NCBI RefSeq assembly: GCF_047229345.1 | Contig: NZ_JBFTER010000009.1 | Coordinates: 13,942-77,941 of the forward strand | Direction of reading: 5' to 3' | Source of the DNA: Cellulomonas_A sp047229345 | GTDB taxonomy: Bacteria > Actinomycetota > Actinomycetes > Actinomycetales > Cellulomonadaceae | DNA: 64,000 bases | Part shown: positions 1 through 8,609 of the stretch, in pieces | Layout of the letters: every line of letters begins with the position of its first letter | How positions within the stretch are numbered: position 1 is the stretch's first letter | The notes under the pieces: model-generated | What the model was told of the DNA's origin: nothing | The model's input: the letters and a program-made list of their open reading frames with translations, nothing else | Database searches by the model: none | Program-made: the position numbers and the translations under genes

Positions 1-37
1 TCGCTCCCGTTCCCTGCTGACCCGTTCGGAGGCCTGA
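1..37 (+). CDS. 3' end of upstream CDS, probably ABC transporter ATP-binding subunit (partial)
   Basis: One reading frame enters from the left edge and stops with TGA at 35-37, one base before the permease ATG at 39. The GGAGG just before that stop would serve as the permease ribosome binding site. Genes for ABC-2 permeases usually follow their ATPase gene at this spacing, so the fragment is probably the C-terminus of the ATPase. Only 11 codons are visible, so the identity rests on context alone. Confidence 0.35.
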   Translation, partial: RSRSLLTRSEA

Positions 38-38
38 C

Positions 39-866
39 ATGACCGCCGCCCCGCTGACCCCGACCCCCGCGCCCGCCCCGGCGCGCACCGCGACCACGAC
101 GGCCACGAGCGGCCGGGTGCTCGCGCACGTGACCCGGACCGAGGCCCGGCTGTTCCTCCGGGAGCCGTCGGCCGCCTTCTTCGGGCTCGCGTTCCCCGCG
201 GTGCTGCTCGTCGTCCTCGGGCTGTTCATGCCGTGGGCCGACCAGCCGTTCGACGACAAGGACCCGGTGCTGTCGCAGATCACGGCCATCACGGGCTACA
301 CCCCGATCGTCCTGGCGCTCGCGATCGCGACGGTCGGGTTCTCGACGTTCCCGACCCCCATCGCCACGTACCGCGGCAACGGCGTGCTGCGCCGGCTCGC
401 CACGACGCCGCTGCCGAGCTCCCGCGTGCTCGCCGCGCAGGTGCTGGTCAACGTCGCGACGCTCCTCGTCGCCTCGGTCCTCGCCGTCGTCCTCGGCGTC
501 GTCGTCCTCGACATCTCCCTGCCGGCCGACCCGCTCGCGCTCGTCCTCGGCTTCGTGCTCGGGGCGACGTCGACCATGGCGGTCGGGTGCCTCATCGCGG
601 CCCGTGCGCCGAACACCGCCTCGGCGAACGGCGTCGGGATGCTGCTGTACTTCGTCTCGCTGTTCTTCGCCGGCGTGTGGATGCCGCTGCCGCTCATGCC
701 GGAGGTCGTGCAGACGATCAGCCAGTACACGCCGGTCGGCGCGGCCTCGCAGGCGATGGGTGCCGGCTGGTACGGCCAGCCGTTCCCCGCGACTGAGCTC
801 CTCGTCATGGCGGCGTGGACGCTCGTGGGCGTGCCGGTCGCCGCGAAGATCTTCCGCTGGTCCTGA
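39..866 (+). CDS. ABC-2 type transporter permease (DrrB-like)
   Basis: A 275-residue polytopic membrane protein. After a Pro/Thr/Ala-rich cytoplasmic head (residues 1-27) comes the amphipathic segment and first membrane helix (about 50-68, FGLAFPAVLLVVLG), then helices near 90-110, 135-160, 165-190, 205-225 and 250-270. The loop around YRGNGVLRRLATTPL is the usual cytoplasmic coupling motif of DrrB/ABC-2 exporters, and the late PxPLMPE-type loop with a following helix is also typical. It would form the membrane channel of an ABC exporter with the ATPase presumed to end just upstream. GGAGG lies 6 nt before the ATG. Substrate unknown; drug, lipid or polyketide export are all possible. Confidence 0.85.
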   Translation: MTAAPLTPTPAPAPARTATTTATSGRVLAHVTRTEARLFLREPSAAFFGLAFPAVLLVVLGLFMPWADQPFDDKDPVLSQITAITGYTPIVLALAIATVGFSTFPTPIATYRGNGVLRRLATTPLPSSRVLAAQVLVNVATLLVASVLAVVLGVVVLDISLPADPLALVLGFVLGATSTMAVGCLIAARAPNTASANGVGMLLYFVSLFFAGVWMPLPLMPEVVQTISQYTPVGAASQAMGAGWYGQPFPATELLVMAAWTLVGVPVAAKIFRWS

Positions 867-876
867 GGCCCCCTCC

Positions 877-910
877 ACGACGCCCGGGCGAACCGTCGCC
901 CGGGCGTCGT
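877..910 (+). terminator. Intrinsic terminator after ABC permease
   Basis: A perfect 14-bp GC-rich stem (arms 877-890 and 897-910) with a 6-nt loop, starting 10 bp after the permease stop. No U-tract follows, as is usual in very GC-rich actinobacteria. Confidence 0.75.
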
Positions 911-1358
911 CGCGCCCCCGGTACGCGCACGTGCCAGGCCCCCGCGGACGCCGAATCGTTTCACGGGGCTGTCGCCGGTGAGGGCGGGTGCCACTGTGGG
1001 CGCTGTTCGCGCGCCGGGCGCGTGGACCGCGCCGACGACGGCCCGGTCCGCACGGCCGCCGGGCGGACGGCCCCGGACGAACGCCCGCGGCCGCAAGGTT
1101 GTAGGAGCGCTCCCATCGACGTCGACGGCGGGCGTGCAGGAGGCCCCCGCTGCCGCAGCGGGGGCGACGCCGGGCAGCACGCGCAGGACCGGGACCCGCA
1201 GCGACGCGGGGCCGGCGCGACGCGGGCCGCCCACCCTCCGGTCGCGCCATGGACGGCACGGCCGGGACGGCCCGGCGGCGGGGCCACCGGCGTTCCCGGC
1301 GCAGCGGGACCGCGTCCCGGGCGCCCTCACCGGCGCCCTTCGACGAGAGGAACTTCGC
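911..1358. other. 448-bp leader/intergenic region of the cellulase gene
   Basis: No credible gene of its own: open frames here lack a convincing start and codon pattern. It holds the CelR-type operator at 1102-1115 and, 8 nt before the cellulase ATG, a GAGAGG ribosome binding site. A TCGTTTCAC stretch near 955-963 resembles half of a LacI-type site, but this is weak. Confidence 0.6.
1102..1115. promoter_or_regulatory. CelR/CebR-type operator
   Basis: TAGGAGCGCTCCCA differs at one position from the 14-bp palindrome TGGGAGCGCTCCCA known for the LacI-family cellulose/cellobiose repressors CelR (Thermobifida) and CebR (Streptomyces). It lies 243 bp before the GH48 start codon. By analogy, cellobiose would relieve repression. 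The promoter itself is not evident from sequence. Confidence 0.8.
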
Positions 1359-4331
1359 ATGTCAGGACTCACCCGACGACGTGTCGCCTGGGCGGTCTCC
1401 GCCCTGGGCGTGTCGTCGCTCGTAGCCGTGTGCGGGATGCAGCCCGCGCTGGCGTCACCCGCGCCCGCGGCCGCCGCACCCGCGGTCGCGCCCGCCGCGA
1501 TCGAGGAGGGGGGCGAGTACCAGCAGCGCTTCCTCGAGATGTACCAGGACATCAAGGACCCGGCGAGCGGCTACTTCAGCCCGCAGGGCATCCCGTACCA
1601 CTCGGTCGAGACGTTCATCGTCGAGGCCCCGGACTACGGGCACGAGACCACGTCCGAGGCGTACAGCTTCTGGATCTGGCTCGAGAGCGCCTACGGCGAG
1701 GCGACCGGCGACTGGAAGCCGCTCAACGACGCGTGGGCCACGATGGAGCGGTACATGATCCCGCAGGCCGCGGACCAGCCCACCAACTCGTTCTACAAGG
1801 CCTCGGCGCCGGCGTCGTACGCGAGCGAGTTCAACCACCCGAGCAACTACCCGTCGGCGCTCGAGTCGGGCGTCTCGGTCGGCCCCGACCCGATCGCGGC
1901 CGAGCTCAAGGCAGCGCACGGCACCGACGACATCTACGGCATGCACTGGCTCGCGGACGTCGACAACGTCTACGGCTTCGGTGCGTCGCCGGGCGCGGGC
2001 TGCACCAACGGCCCCGGCGCCGGCACGTCGTACATCAACACGTTCCAGCGCGGCCCGCAGGAGTCGGTCTACGAGACCATCCCGCAGCCCTCGTGCGACG
2101 AGTTCGAGTTCGGCGGCAAGAACGGCTTCCTCGACCTGTTCACCAAGGACGCGTCGTACGCGAAGCAGTGGAAGTACACGAACGCCCCCGACGCCGACGC
2201 GCGTGCGATCGACGCCATGTACTGGGCCAACCAGTGGGCGACCGACCAGGGCAAGGCGTCCGAGATCTCGGGCACCGTCGCCAAGGCCGCCAAGATGGGC
2301 GACTACCTGCGCTACGCGCTGTTCGACAAGTACTTCAAGAAGATCGGCTGCACCTCGAAGAGCTGCGCGGCGGGCACCGGCAAGGACAGCGCCCACTACC
2401 TGCTCTCCTGGTACTACGCGTGGGGCGGCGCGACCGACTCCAGCGCCGGCTGGGCGTGGCGCATCGGCTCGAGCCACAACCACTTCGGGTACCAGAACCC
2501 GATGGCGGCCTGGGCCCTGTCGACCGACTCGGCGCTCAAGCCCAAGGGTGCGACGGCCGTGTCCGACTGGACCAAGAGCCTCGAGCGCCAGCTCGAGTTC
2601 TACCAGTGGCTGCAGTCCGCCGACGGCGGCATCGCCGGTGGCGCGACGAACAGCTGGGACGGCGCGTACGCGACGCCGCCCGCCGGCACCGCGACGTTCT
2701 ACGGCATGGGCTACACCGAGGCTCCCGTCTACCACGACCCGCCGTCGAACTCCTGGTTCGGCATGCAGGTGTGGTCGATGGAGCGCATCGCGCAGCTCTA
2801 CAACGCGTCCGGCAACCCGAAGGCCAAGGCGCTGCTCGACAAGTGGGTCCCGTGGGCCCTCGCGCACACCAAGGCGAGCGGCGCCGACTGGGCCGTCCCG
2901 TCGACGCTCAGGTGGACCGGTCAGCCGGACACCTGGAACCCCGCGAGCCCCGGCACCAACGCCGGTCTGCGCGTCGAGGTCGCCAGCCAGGGCCAGGACG
3001 TCGGCGTCGCCGGCGCGCTCGCCCGGACGCTCATGTACTACGCCGCCAAGGCCGACCACGCCGAGGCGCAGGCCGCGGCCAAGGGTCTGCTCGACGCGAT
3101 CTGGACCAACAACCGCGACTCGATCGGCGTCTCCACGACGGAGACCCGCGAGGACTTCAAGCGTCTCGACGACGTCATGACCTCGACGACCGGCGACGGC
3201 GTCTACGTCCCCGCCGGCTGGACGGGCACGATGCCCAACGGTGACGTCATCAAGCCGGGCGTGAGCTTCCTCGACATGCGCAGCTTCCTCAAGAACGACC
3301 CGGCGTGGCCCAAGGTCAAGGCATACCTCGACGGCGGACCGGCCCCGACGTTCAACTACCACCGCTTCTGGGCGCAGACGGCGATCGCGACGGCCCTGGC
3401 CGACTACGACCGCCTGTTCGGCGACGGCGGGGTGCCGCCCGTCGACACGCAGAAGCCGACCGTCCCGACGGCCCTGACCTCGACGGCCAAGACGGCGACG
3501 AGTGTCACGCTGGGCTGGACGGCCTCGACGGACAACGTCCGCGTGACGGGGTACGACGTGTACCGCGGCACCACCCGCGTGGGCTCGGCGACGGGCACGA
3601 CCTACACCGACACGGGCCTCACGGCCGCCACGGCGTACTCGTACACCGTGCGGGCGAAGGACGCGGCGGGCAACGTCTCCGACCCGTCGACGGCGCTGAG
3701 CGTCACGACGAACGAGGGCGGCGGCACGGTCGACACGACACCGCCGTCGGCACCGCTCGGCCTCGCGTCGCCGAGCAAGACGGCGACGAGCGTCGCGCTG
3801 ACGTGGCAGCCGTCCACGGACGACGTGGCCGTGACGGGGTACGACGTGTACCGCGGCGCGACGCGGGTCGGCTCGGCCACGACGACGTCGTACAGCGACA
3901 CCGGTCTCACGGCGAGCACGGCGTACTCGTACACCGTGCGCGCCAAGGACGCCGCCGGGAACGTCTCGACGCCGTCCGCGGCGCTGAGCGTCACGACGAG
4001 CCCCGAGGTCACGCCGGGTGCCTGCAAGGTCACCTACACGACCAGCGACTGGAACTCCGGCTTCACGGCGTCGGTCAAGGTCACCAACACCGGCGCGGCG
4101 CTCTCGAGCTGGAAGCTCGGCTTCTCGTTCGCGGGCGGCCAGAAGGTCCAGCAGGGCTGGAGCGCGGTCTGGTCGCAGAGCGGCACCGCCGTCACCGCGG
4201 ACAACGCGCCGTGGAACGGCAACCTCGCCGCGGGCGGGACGATCGACGTCGGGTTCAACGGGTCGCACACCGGCTCGAACCCGAAGCCGACGGCGTTCAC
4301 GCTCAACGGGGCTCCCTGCACCGTGGGCTGA
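1359..4331 (+). CDS. Secreted GH48 cellobiohydrolase/exoglucanase with two FN3 domains and CBM2
   Basis: A 990-residue secreted cellulase. Residues 1-32 form a signal peptide with an RRR n-region and a predicted cut after PALA, compatible with Sec and possibly Tat. The GH48 catalytic domain spans about 48-690 (landmarks EYQQRFLEMYQDIKDP, APDYGHETTSEAYSFW and the YHRFWAQTAIA end). GH48 enzymes are processive reducing-end cellobiohydrolases. Two fibronectin type III domains follow (about 695-785 and 792-880, each with TGYDVYRG and SYTVRAKDAAGNVS), then a family 2 cellulose-binding module (about 886-990) framed by the cysteines of ACKVTY and APCTVG. The architecture matches Cellulomonas CbhB-type enzymes, which carry three FN3 repeats; here there are two. 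The ATG at 1359 has GAGAGG 8 nt upstream, and longer upstream extensions lack coding character. Regulation is probably through the CelR-type box. Confidence 0.95.
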   Translation: MSGLTRRRVAWAVSALGVSSLVAVCGMQPALASPAPAAAAPAVAPAAIEEGGEYQQRFLEMYQDIKDPASGYFSPQGIPYHSVETFIVEAPDYGHETTSEAYSFWIWLESAYGEATGDWKPLNDAWATMERYMIPQAADQPTNSFYKASAPASYASEFNHPSNYPSALESGVSVGPDPIAAELKAAHGTDDIYGMHWLADVDNVYGFGASPGAGCTNGPGAGTSYINTFQRGPQESVYETIPQPSCDEFEFGGKNGFLDLFTKDASYAKQWKYTNAPDADARAIDAMYWANQWATDQGKASEISGTVAKAAKMGDYLRYALFDKYFKKIGCTSKSCAAGTGKDSAHYLLSWYYAWGGATDSSAGWAWRIGSSHNHFGYQNPMAAWALSTDSALKPKGATAVSDWTKSLERQLEFYQWLQSADGGIAGGATNSWDGAYATPPAGTATFYGMGYTEAPVYHDPPSNSWFGMQVWSMERIAQLYNASGNPKAKALLDKWVPWALAHTKASGADWAVPSTLRWTGQPDTWNPASPGTNAGLRVEVASQGQDVGVAGALARTLMYYAAKADHAEAQAAAKGLLDAIWTNNRDSIGVSTTETREDFKRLDDVMTSTTGDGVYVPAGWTGTMPNGDVIKPGVSFLDMRSFLKNDPAWPKVKAYLDGGPAPTFNYHRFWAQTAIATALADYDRLFGDGGVPPVDTQKPTVPTALTSTAKTATSVTLGWTASTDNVRVTGYDVYRGTTRVGSATGTTYTDTGLTAATAYSYTVRAKDAAGNVSDPSTALSVTTNEGGGTVDTTPPSAPLGLASPSKTATSVALTWQPSTDDVAVTGYDVYRGATRVGSATTTSYSDTGLTASTAYSYTVRAKDAAGNVSTPSAALSVTTSPEVTPGACKVTYTTSDWNSGFTASVKVTNTGAALSSWKLGFSFAGGQKVQQGWSAVWSQSGTAVTADNAPWNGNLAAGGTIDVGFNGSHTGSNPKPTAFTLNGAPCTVG

Positions 4332-4360
4332 CGCCCGCAGCACGGAGCACCACGCACGCC

Positions 4361-4398
4361 CCGCAGGGTCGGTCCGCTCGTCCGGACCGGCTCTGCGG
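4361..4398 (+). terminator. Probable terminator of the cellulase gene
   Basis: Nested inverted repeat 30 bp after the GH48 stop: inner 7-bp arms CGGTCCG (4370-4376) and CGGACCG (4383-4389), outer arms CCGCAG (4361-4366) and CTGCGG (4393-4398). Confidence 0.6.
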
Positions 4399-4519
4399 CC
4401 GTGCGCGACCGGCTCCGCCCGGCCGCTCCGAGCGACGCACCGCCGCGTCGGCGTGCCTCCTCACCTCCCGAGGACGCGCCGGGTGCGCGCGGCGTCGGGC
4501 GGCGAGCCGCCCCGGCGAC

Positions 4520-5725
4520 TCAGGCCAGGCGCGCCGCCTGGAGCGTGAGGTACTCGCGCTCGCGGAGGTTGGTCGCGGCGGCGGCGGCGTGCCGGTAGGC
4601 CTCGACGGCGTCGCCCGGCCGGCCGTCGAGCTCGAGCAGGTGGGCCCGGACGGCGTGCAGCCGGTGCCCGCCGCCGAGGCGCTCGGCCACGCCGTCGAGC
4701 GCGGCCAGACCGCGTGCAGGGCCGTGCACCATCGCGAGGGCGACGGCCCGGTGCAGCGCCACGACGGGGCTGCCCGTGAGCGCGAGGAGGCGGTCGTACA
4801 GCGCGAGGACGTGGGGCCAGTCGGTCGCCTCCGAGCTGGGCGCCTGGTCGTGCAGCACCGCGATGCAGGCCTGGAGGGTGTGCTCGCCCGGGCGTCCGGC
4901 GCGCAGCGCGTCGGTGGCGAGGCGCACGCCCTCGACGACGAGCGTCCGGTCCCACAGCGAGCGGTCCTGCTCGGCGAGCGGCACGAGCTCCCCGTGCGGG
5001 CCGGACCGCGCGGGCCGGCGGGCCTCGGTGAGCAGCAGCAGCGCGAGCAGGCCGGTCACCTCCGCGTCGTCGGGCACGGCCGCGTGCAGCAGCCGGGTCA
5101 GCCGGATCGCCTCGCCGGTGACGTCGACGCGCAGCAGGTCGGGCCCGGCGCTCGTCGCGTAACCCTCGTTGAAGAGCAGGTAGAGGACGTGCCGGACGAG
5201 CGCGAGGCGCCGCGGGACGTCGCCGGGCGCGGGCATCGCGAACGGGACGTCCGACCTCCGCAGCGTCGCCTTGGCGCGGCTGATGCGCTGCGCCATGGTC
5301 GCCTCCGGCACGAGGAAGGCGGCCGCGATCTCCCGGGTCGTCAGACCGCCGACGGCGCGCAGGGTGAGCGGGATCGCCGCGGCCGGGGTCAGTGCGGGGT
5401 GGCAGCACAGCAGCATCACGGTGAGCGTGTCGTCGTGCTGCTCGACGTCGACGGGCAGGCGCTCGTCGCGCGCGGCGGCGACCTCCTCGCGGCGCCGGCG
5501 GGCGGTGACCTCGCGGTGCTCGTCCGCGAGCCGCCGCACCGCGACCCGCACGAGCCAGCCGACCGGGTTGTCCGGGACCCCGTCGCGCGGCCACTGCTGC
5601 GCCCCGGCGAGCAGCGCCTCCTGCACGGCGTCCTCCGCGGCGGCGAAGTCGGCGTGCCGCCGTGCGACGGCGCCGAGGGCCTGCGGCGCGCACCGGCGCA
5701 GCAGGCCCTCGACGTCGGTCGTCAT
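4520..5725 (-). CDS. ECF42-type RNA polymerase sigma factor with C-terminal helical repeat extension
   Basis: 401 residues, about twice the size of a plain ECF sigma factor. Region 2 (about 10-80) has the DAVQEAL motif and the helix NPVGWLVRVAVRRL. Region 4 (about 95-160) has LRAVGGLTTREIAAAFLVPEATMAQRISRAKATL. The remaining 240 residues are a helical DUF6596/TPR-like extension beginning LYLLFNEGY, diagnostic of the ECF42 group. These sigma factors are characteristically encoded next to DGPF/YciI-domain proteins and have no classical anti-sigma factor. The YciI gene lies directly upstream, so the pair fits exactly. The extension is thought to control activity. Target promoters cannot be inferred here. 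Confidence 0.9.
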   Translation of the reverse strand: MTTDVEGLLRRCAPQALGAVARRHADFAAAEDAVQEALLAGAQQWPRDGVPDNPVGWLVRVAVRRLADEHREVTARRRREEVAAARDERLPVDVEQHDDTLTVMLLCCHPALTPAAAIPLTLRAVGGLTTREIAAAFLVPEATMAQRISRAKATLRRSDVPFAMPAPGDVPRRLALVRHVLYLLFNEGYATSAGPDLLRVDVTGEAIRLTRLLHAAVPDDAEVTGLLALLLLTEARRPARSGPHGELVPLAEQDRSLWDRTLVVEGVRLATDALRAGRPGEHTLQACIAVLHDQAPSSEATDWPHVLALYDRLLALTGSPVVALHRAVALAMVHGPARGLAALDGVAERLGGGHRLHAVRAHLLELDGRPGDAVEAYRHAAAAATNLREREYLTLQAARLA

Positions 5726-5747
5726 GGTCGCGGTGCCGGTCGGGACG

Positions 5748-6146
5748 TCACTCGGGCGACGGTGCGCTCATGACCTCGCGCACCTCGATCCGCTGCTGGA
5801 TCGGCCGGCCGCCCTGGGCCGGCGCCGCCGACGCGGACGCCGCGATCTCGACGGCCCGGTCGACCGAGTCGACGTCGACCAGCCAGTAGCCCGCGAGCAG
5901 CTCCTTGCCCTCGGGGTAGGGGCCGTCGATGACGACCGGTGCCCCGACGCCGTCGCTGACGACGAACTTCGCCTGGTCGGGCGACGCGAGGCCCTGCCCG
6001 TCGACGAACTCACCGCGCTCGACGAGCTCCGCCTGGAGCGCGGCCTGGAACGCGAAGTGCGCCTGGAGCTCCTCGGGGGTCCAGCGGTCCATCGGCTCGG
6101 TCGCGGACTCGACGCCGCCGTAGTCCATCATGATCATGTAGCGCAC
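5748..6146 (-). CDS. YciI/DGPF-domain protein, partner of the ECF42 sigma factor
   Basis: 132 residues beginning MRYMIMMDYGG, with the YciI-like ferredoxin fold and the variant DGPYPEGKELLAGYW of the DGPF motif (about residues 74-90), then VDSVDRAVEIAA. It is first in a two-gene operon: 22 bp separate its stop from the sigma factor start. GGAGAC precedes the ATG. DGPF proteins accompany ECF41/ECF42 sigma factors, but their biochemical role is unsettled. Confidence 0.9.
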   Translation of the reverse strand: MRYMIMMDYGGVESATEPMDRWTPEELQAHFAFQAALQAELVERGEFVDGQGLASPDQAKFVVSDGVGAPVVIDGPYPEGKELLAGYWLVDVDSVDRAVEIAASASAAPAQGGRPIQQRIEVREVMSAPSPE

Positions 6147-6284
6147 GGTGCGTCTCCTTCGTCGTGACGGCCCCTCGGTGGTGCCGTTCGACAGGGTGTC
6201 GCATCCGGCCCGCGGTTCTCGACATGGTCCTGCGGTCCGTCGTGGACCCGCACCCCGGGCCGGCGCCGACCTCCCGCGGACCGG

Positions 6285-6884
6285 TCACGCAGCGGGGTCC
6301 GGCTCGCCGTCGGTCGGGGCGGCGGTGGCCCGCAGGCCGTGGTCGAGGAAGCCGACCAGCCACGAGAAGCTCTCGTCGACGGCGGTGTCGTACCGGAAGC
6401 CGGTGGACACCTCGAGGGTGACGAAGCCGTGGAGCACGCTGCGCAGCATCCGCAGCGCGTGGACCTCCTGCTCCGGGGGCAGGTCGTACCCGCGCAGCAC
6501 CGCCGACAGGGCGCTCAGCGCGCGGCGGCTCGCGGCCACGAACGGGTCGTCGGGCCCGGTGGGGCGGGCGCTGTTGATCGCGGCGTAGCGGCCGGGGTGC
6601 TCCTTGACGTAGGTGCGCAGCGCCTGAGCGGCCGCAGCGAGGGCCTCGCCGCCGGCCCGGCCCTGGATCGCGTCGCCCATCGCGTCGCCCAGCTCGTCGG
6701 AGGCCAGGACGGCGATGCGGTGGGCGAGGTCGGCCTGCCCGCCGACGTGCTTGTAGAGGGAGGGCGTCTTCACGCCGAGCCGCTCGGCGACCAGGCCCAT
6801 GCTGAGCTGGGCGAAGCCGACCTCGTCGGCCAGGGCGGCGCCGGCCTCCGTGACGACGGCGGGCACGAGCCCGGCCCTAGGCAC
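6285..6884 (-). CDS. TetR/AcrR-family transcriptional regulator
   Basis: 199 residues. The N-terminal helix-turn-helix (about 8-55) contains GFAQLSMGLVAERLGVKTPSLYKHV, and the C-terminal part looks like the WHG-type TetR ligand-binding domain. The gene is the second of an operon: its ATG lies 8 bp inside the end of the hydrolase gene, indicating translational coupling. It probably represses its own operon through the inverted repeat at 7753-7787 that overlaps the operon promoter. The ligand is unknown but is plausibly a substrate or product of the co-transcribed hydrolase. Confidence 0.88.
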   Translation of the reverse strand: MPRAGLVPAVVTEAGAALADEVGFAQLSMGLVAERLGVKTPSLYKHVGGQADLAHRIAVLASDELGDAMGDAIQGRAGGEALAAAAQALRTYVKEHPGRYAAINSARPTGPDDPFVAASRRALSALSAVLRGYDLPPEQEVHALRMLRSVLHGFVTLEVSTGFRYDTAVDESFSWLVGFLDHGLRATAAPTDGEPDPAA

Positions 6885-7737
6885 GGGCCAGCGTCCGGGT
6901 CAGGAAGGGCAGGACGAGGGCGAGGAGCTTGTCGGGCGTCTGGGCGTGCGGGTAGTGCCCGGCCTCGTCGATCACGGCCAGCTGACCGAGACCGGGGCGC
7001 AGGTCGGCCAGGATGCGCTCACCCTCGGCGCGGGGGTCGGCCCAGTCGGGGTCGAGGCCGCCTTCCACGACGAGGACGGGGCACGTCACGTCGGGGAGCC
7101 GGGCGCCGGCGTCGGCGGGGCTGGACCTCGCCATCGCCTGCAGCACCTTCATCCGGGCGGGCTCGCTCATCGAGGCGCGGATGCGGGCGCTCTCGTCGGA
7201 CCAGTCGGCGGGCTTGGTGGGGTAGGCCAGCTCGAGGTACGCCATCCACGCCGGCAGGCTCCCCAGGAGGAGGGTCCGGGCCAGCAGGGTCCCCGACGTG
7301 CGGTACCGCTTGCTCCGCAGCAGCCCGCCCAGGTCGGCGGACTGCGTGCGGGTGAACGGGGCGAGCTCGACGACCCCGGCGATCAGGTCGGGTGCGTCGG
7401 CAGCGGCGACGGTCGCGGCGCCACCGCTGATCGACTGGCCCACGAGGACGGCCCGGTCGCCCGAGGTCCCGACGAGGTGGCGGACGAGGGCCAGCAGGTC
7501 GCCGGCGATGTCGGTGCGGCTGTAGCCGGTCCACGCGAGGCTGGAGTCGCCGCAGCCGCGGAGGTCGAGGTTGGCCACGCGGTAGCCCGCGGCCGCGAGG
7601 GCGGGGGCCAGGAAGCGGTAGGACCGGCGGCTGTCGCCCATCCCGTGGGCGAGCACGACGAGCGGGCCCTCGCCGACGAGGTCGTAGACGAGGGTGCCGT
7701 CGTCCAGGGTGAGGCTGTGGGTGGTGGGAGCGGTCAC
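6877..7737 (-). CDS. Alpha/beta-fold hydrolase, autoregulated operon with TetR
   Basis: 286 residues from the preferred GTG at 7737, which has GGAGG 5 nt upstream. An ATG 33 bp further up (7770) falls inside the promoter/operator and upstream of the likely transcription start, so it is rejected. The alpha/beta hydrolase core has the oxyanion loop LAHGMGDSRRSYRF, nucleophile elbow GQSISGG (Ser), acid in GGLDPDWADP and catalytic His in DEAGHYPHAQ. A complete triad suggests an active esterase, lactonase or similar enzyme; the substrate is unknown. Co-transcribed with the TetR gene, which overlaps its 3' end by 8 bp. Confidence 0.87.
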   Translation of the reverse strand: MTAPTTHSLTLDDGTLVYDLVGEGPLVVLAHGMGDSRRSYRFLAPALAAAGYRVANLDLRGCGDSSLAWTGYSRTDIAGDLLALVRHLVGTSGDRAVLVGQSISGGAATVAAADAPDLIAGVVELAPFTRTQSADLGGLLRSKRYRTSGTLLARTLLLGSLPAWMAYLELAYPTKPADWSDESARIRASMSEPARMKVLQAMARSSPADAGARLPDVTCPVLVVEGGLDPDWADPRAEGERILADLRPGLGQLAVIDEAGHYPHAQTPDKLLALVLPFLTRTLARA

Positions 7738-7752
7738 GACGTCCTCCAGGTG

Positions 7753-7799
7753 GCTAACGGCTGTAGCCATAAGCTAATGCCGTTAGCGAGCGGAGTCAA
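7753..7799 (-). promoter_or_regulatory. Sigma70-type promoter with overlapping TetR operator
   Basis: On the minus strand TTGACT (7794-7799) is followed after 17 nt by TAGCTT (7771-7776). Nested around the -10 box is an inverted repeat with perfect 9-bp arms GCTAACGGC (7753-7761) and GCCGTTAGC (7779-7787), plus an inner TAGC/GCTA pair. Position and symmetry fit an operator for the TetR protein encoded by the second gene of the operon. Confidence 0.8.
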
Positions 7800-7866
7800 C
7801 ACCAGGTCGCGGAGGCGGTCGGGGTGCTTCCCGGTGCTCCCGGTGCTCTCGGTGCTCCGGGCGGGC

Positions 7867-8478
7867 TCAGCGCTGCCGGGCGTGCGTCCCGTACCCGCGG
7901 GCGAGGCGGAAGGTGAACCAGACCGTCTTGCCCGTGGCGCTCGGGTCGATGCCCCACGCGGCGGCCGAGCTGTCGACCACGTGGAGGCCACGCCCCGAGG
8001 TCGCGGTCGGGTGCGGGTCGCGCAGCACGGGCAGCTCGGTGCTCTGGTCGCTGACGGCGACGCTGAACGTGCCCTCGCGGTAGGCGGTGCGGACCACGAC
8101 ATCACCGCCCGCCGGGCCGTGGATGACGGCGTTGGTGAGGATCTCGCTGGCGAGGAGCTCGATGACGAGACTCTCGTCCGGCGTGGCCCAGCAGCAGGCG
8201 GCGTTGCTGGCGATGCGCCGGCGCACGTACGTGACGAGCCAGGGACCGGCCTGCGCCCCGAGGTCGAGGCCGAAGCCGTCCGGGCTCGGCTGAGGCGCCG
8301 GCAGGACGGGCGCGGTGCGCTGCGCCCGGGGGGCGAGGTCGCTCGGGGCGCCGTCCGTGGGGACCCGCGGGCGGGCCGGGCGGCCCACGGGAGCGTGCGT
8401 GCGCCGGGTCGAGCGGCGGGATGCGGGGTGCACCCCGGTACGGGTCAGCGTGTGCACGTGGTCGAGCGTTTCGATCAT
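7867..8478 (-). CDS. RsbW-like ATP-binding protein (HATPase_c_2), anti-sigma/regulatory type
   Basis: 203 residues from ATG 8478, preceded closely by a G-rich GGGGGGA; an in-frame ATG at 8541 is possible but less likely. The first 75 residues are basic, proline-rich and probably disordered. The GHKL ATPase domain (about 85-200) has the N-box EILTNAVIHG and the G-box SGRGLHVVDSSAAAWGI. Such single-domain serine kinase-like proteins are abundant in Streptomyces and relatives, where they bind sigma factors or STAS anti-anti-sigma factors. No partner gene is adjacent, so the target is unknown. Confidence 0.82.
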   Translation of the reverse strand: MIETLDHVHTLTRTGVHPASRRSTRRTHAPVGRPARPRVPTDGAPSDLAPRAQRTAPVLPAPQPSPDGFGLDLGAQAGPWLVTYVRRRIASNAACCWATPDESLVIELLASEILTNAVIHGPAGGDVVVRTAYREGTFSVAVSDQSTELPVLRDPHPTATSGRGLHVVDSSAAAWGIDPSATGKTVWFTFRLARGYGTHARQR

Positions 8479-8609
8479 GAGTCCCCCCGGACCTTCGCGG
8501 TGACCGAGGTCCGACCACCGCCATTTTGATTGACAGTTCATCTATCGGCGGCGGACCCGGCGACTGTAGGACATCTGGACGGACGTCCTGCAGGGAGGGG
8601 TGCGCGAGG

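Noticed and set aside
815..3244. Very long alternative open frames overlapping the cellulase gene on both strands
   Set aside because: They have runs of Arg/Ala/Pro typical of shadow frames in GC-rich DNA, no domains, and they lie over a clearly coding GH48 gene.
7738..7770. ATG at 7770 as start of the alpha/beta hydrolase
   Set aside because: It lies in the promoter/operator upstream of the likely transcription start, with no ribosome binding site, while GTG 7737 has GGAGG at 5 nt.
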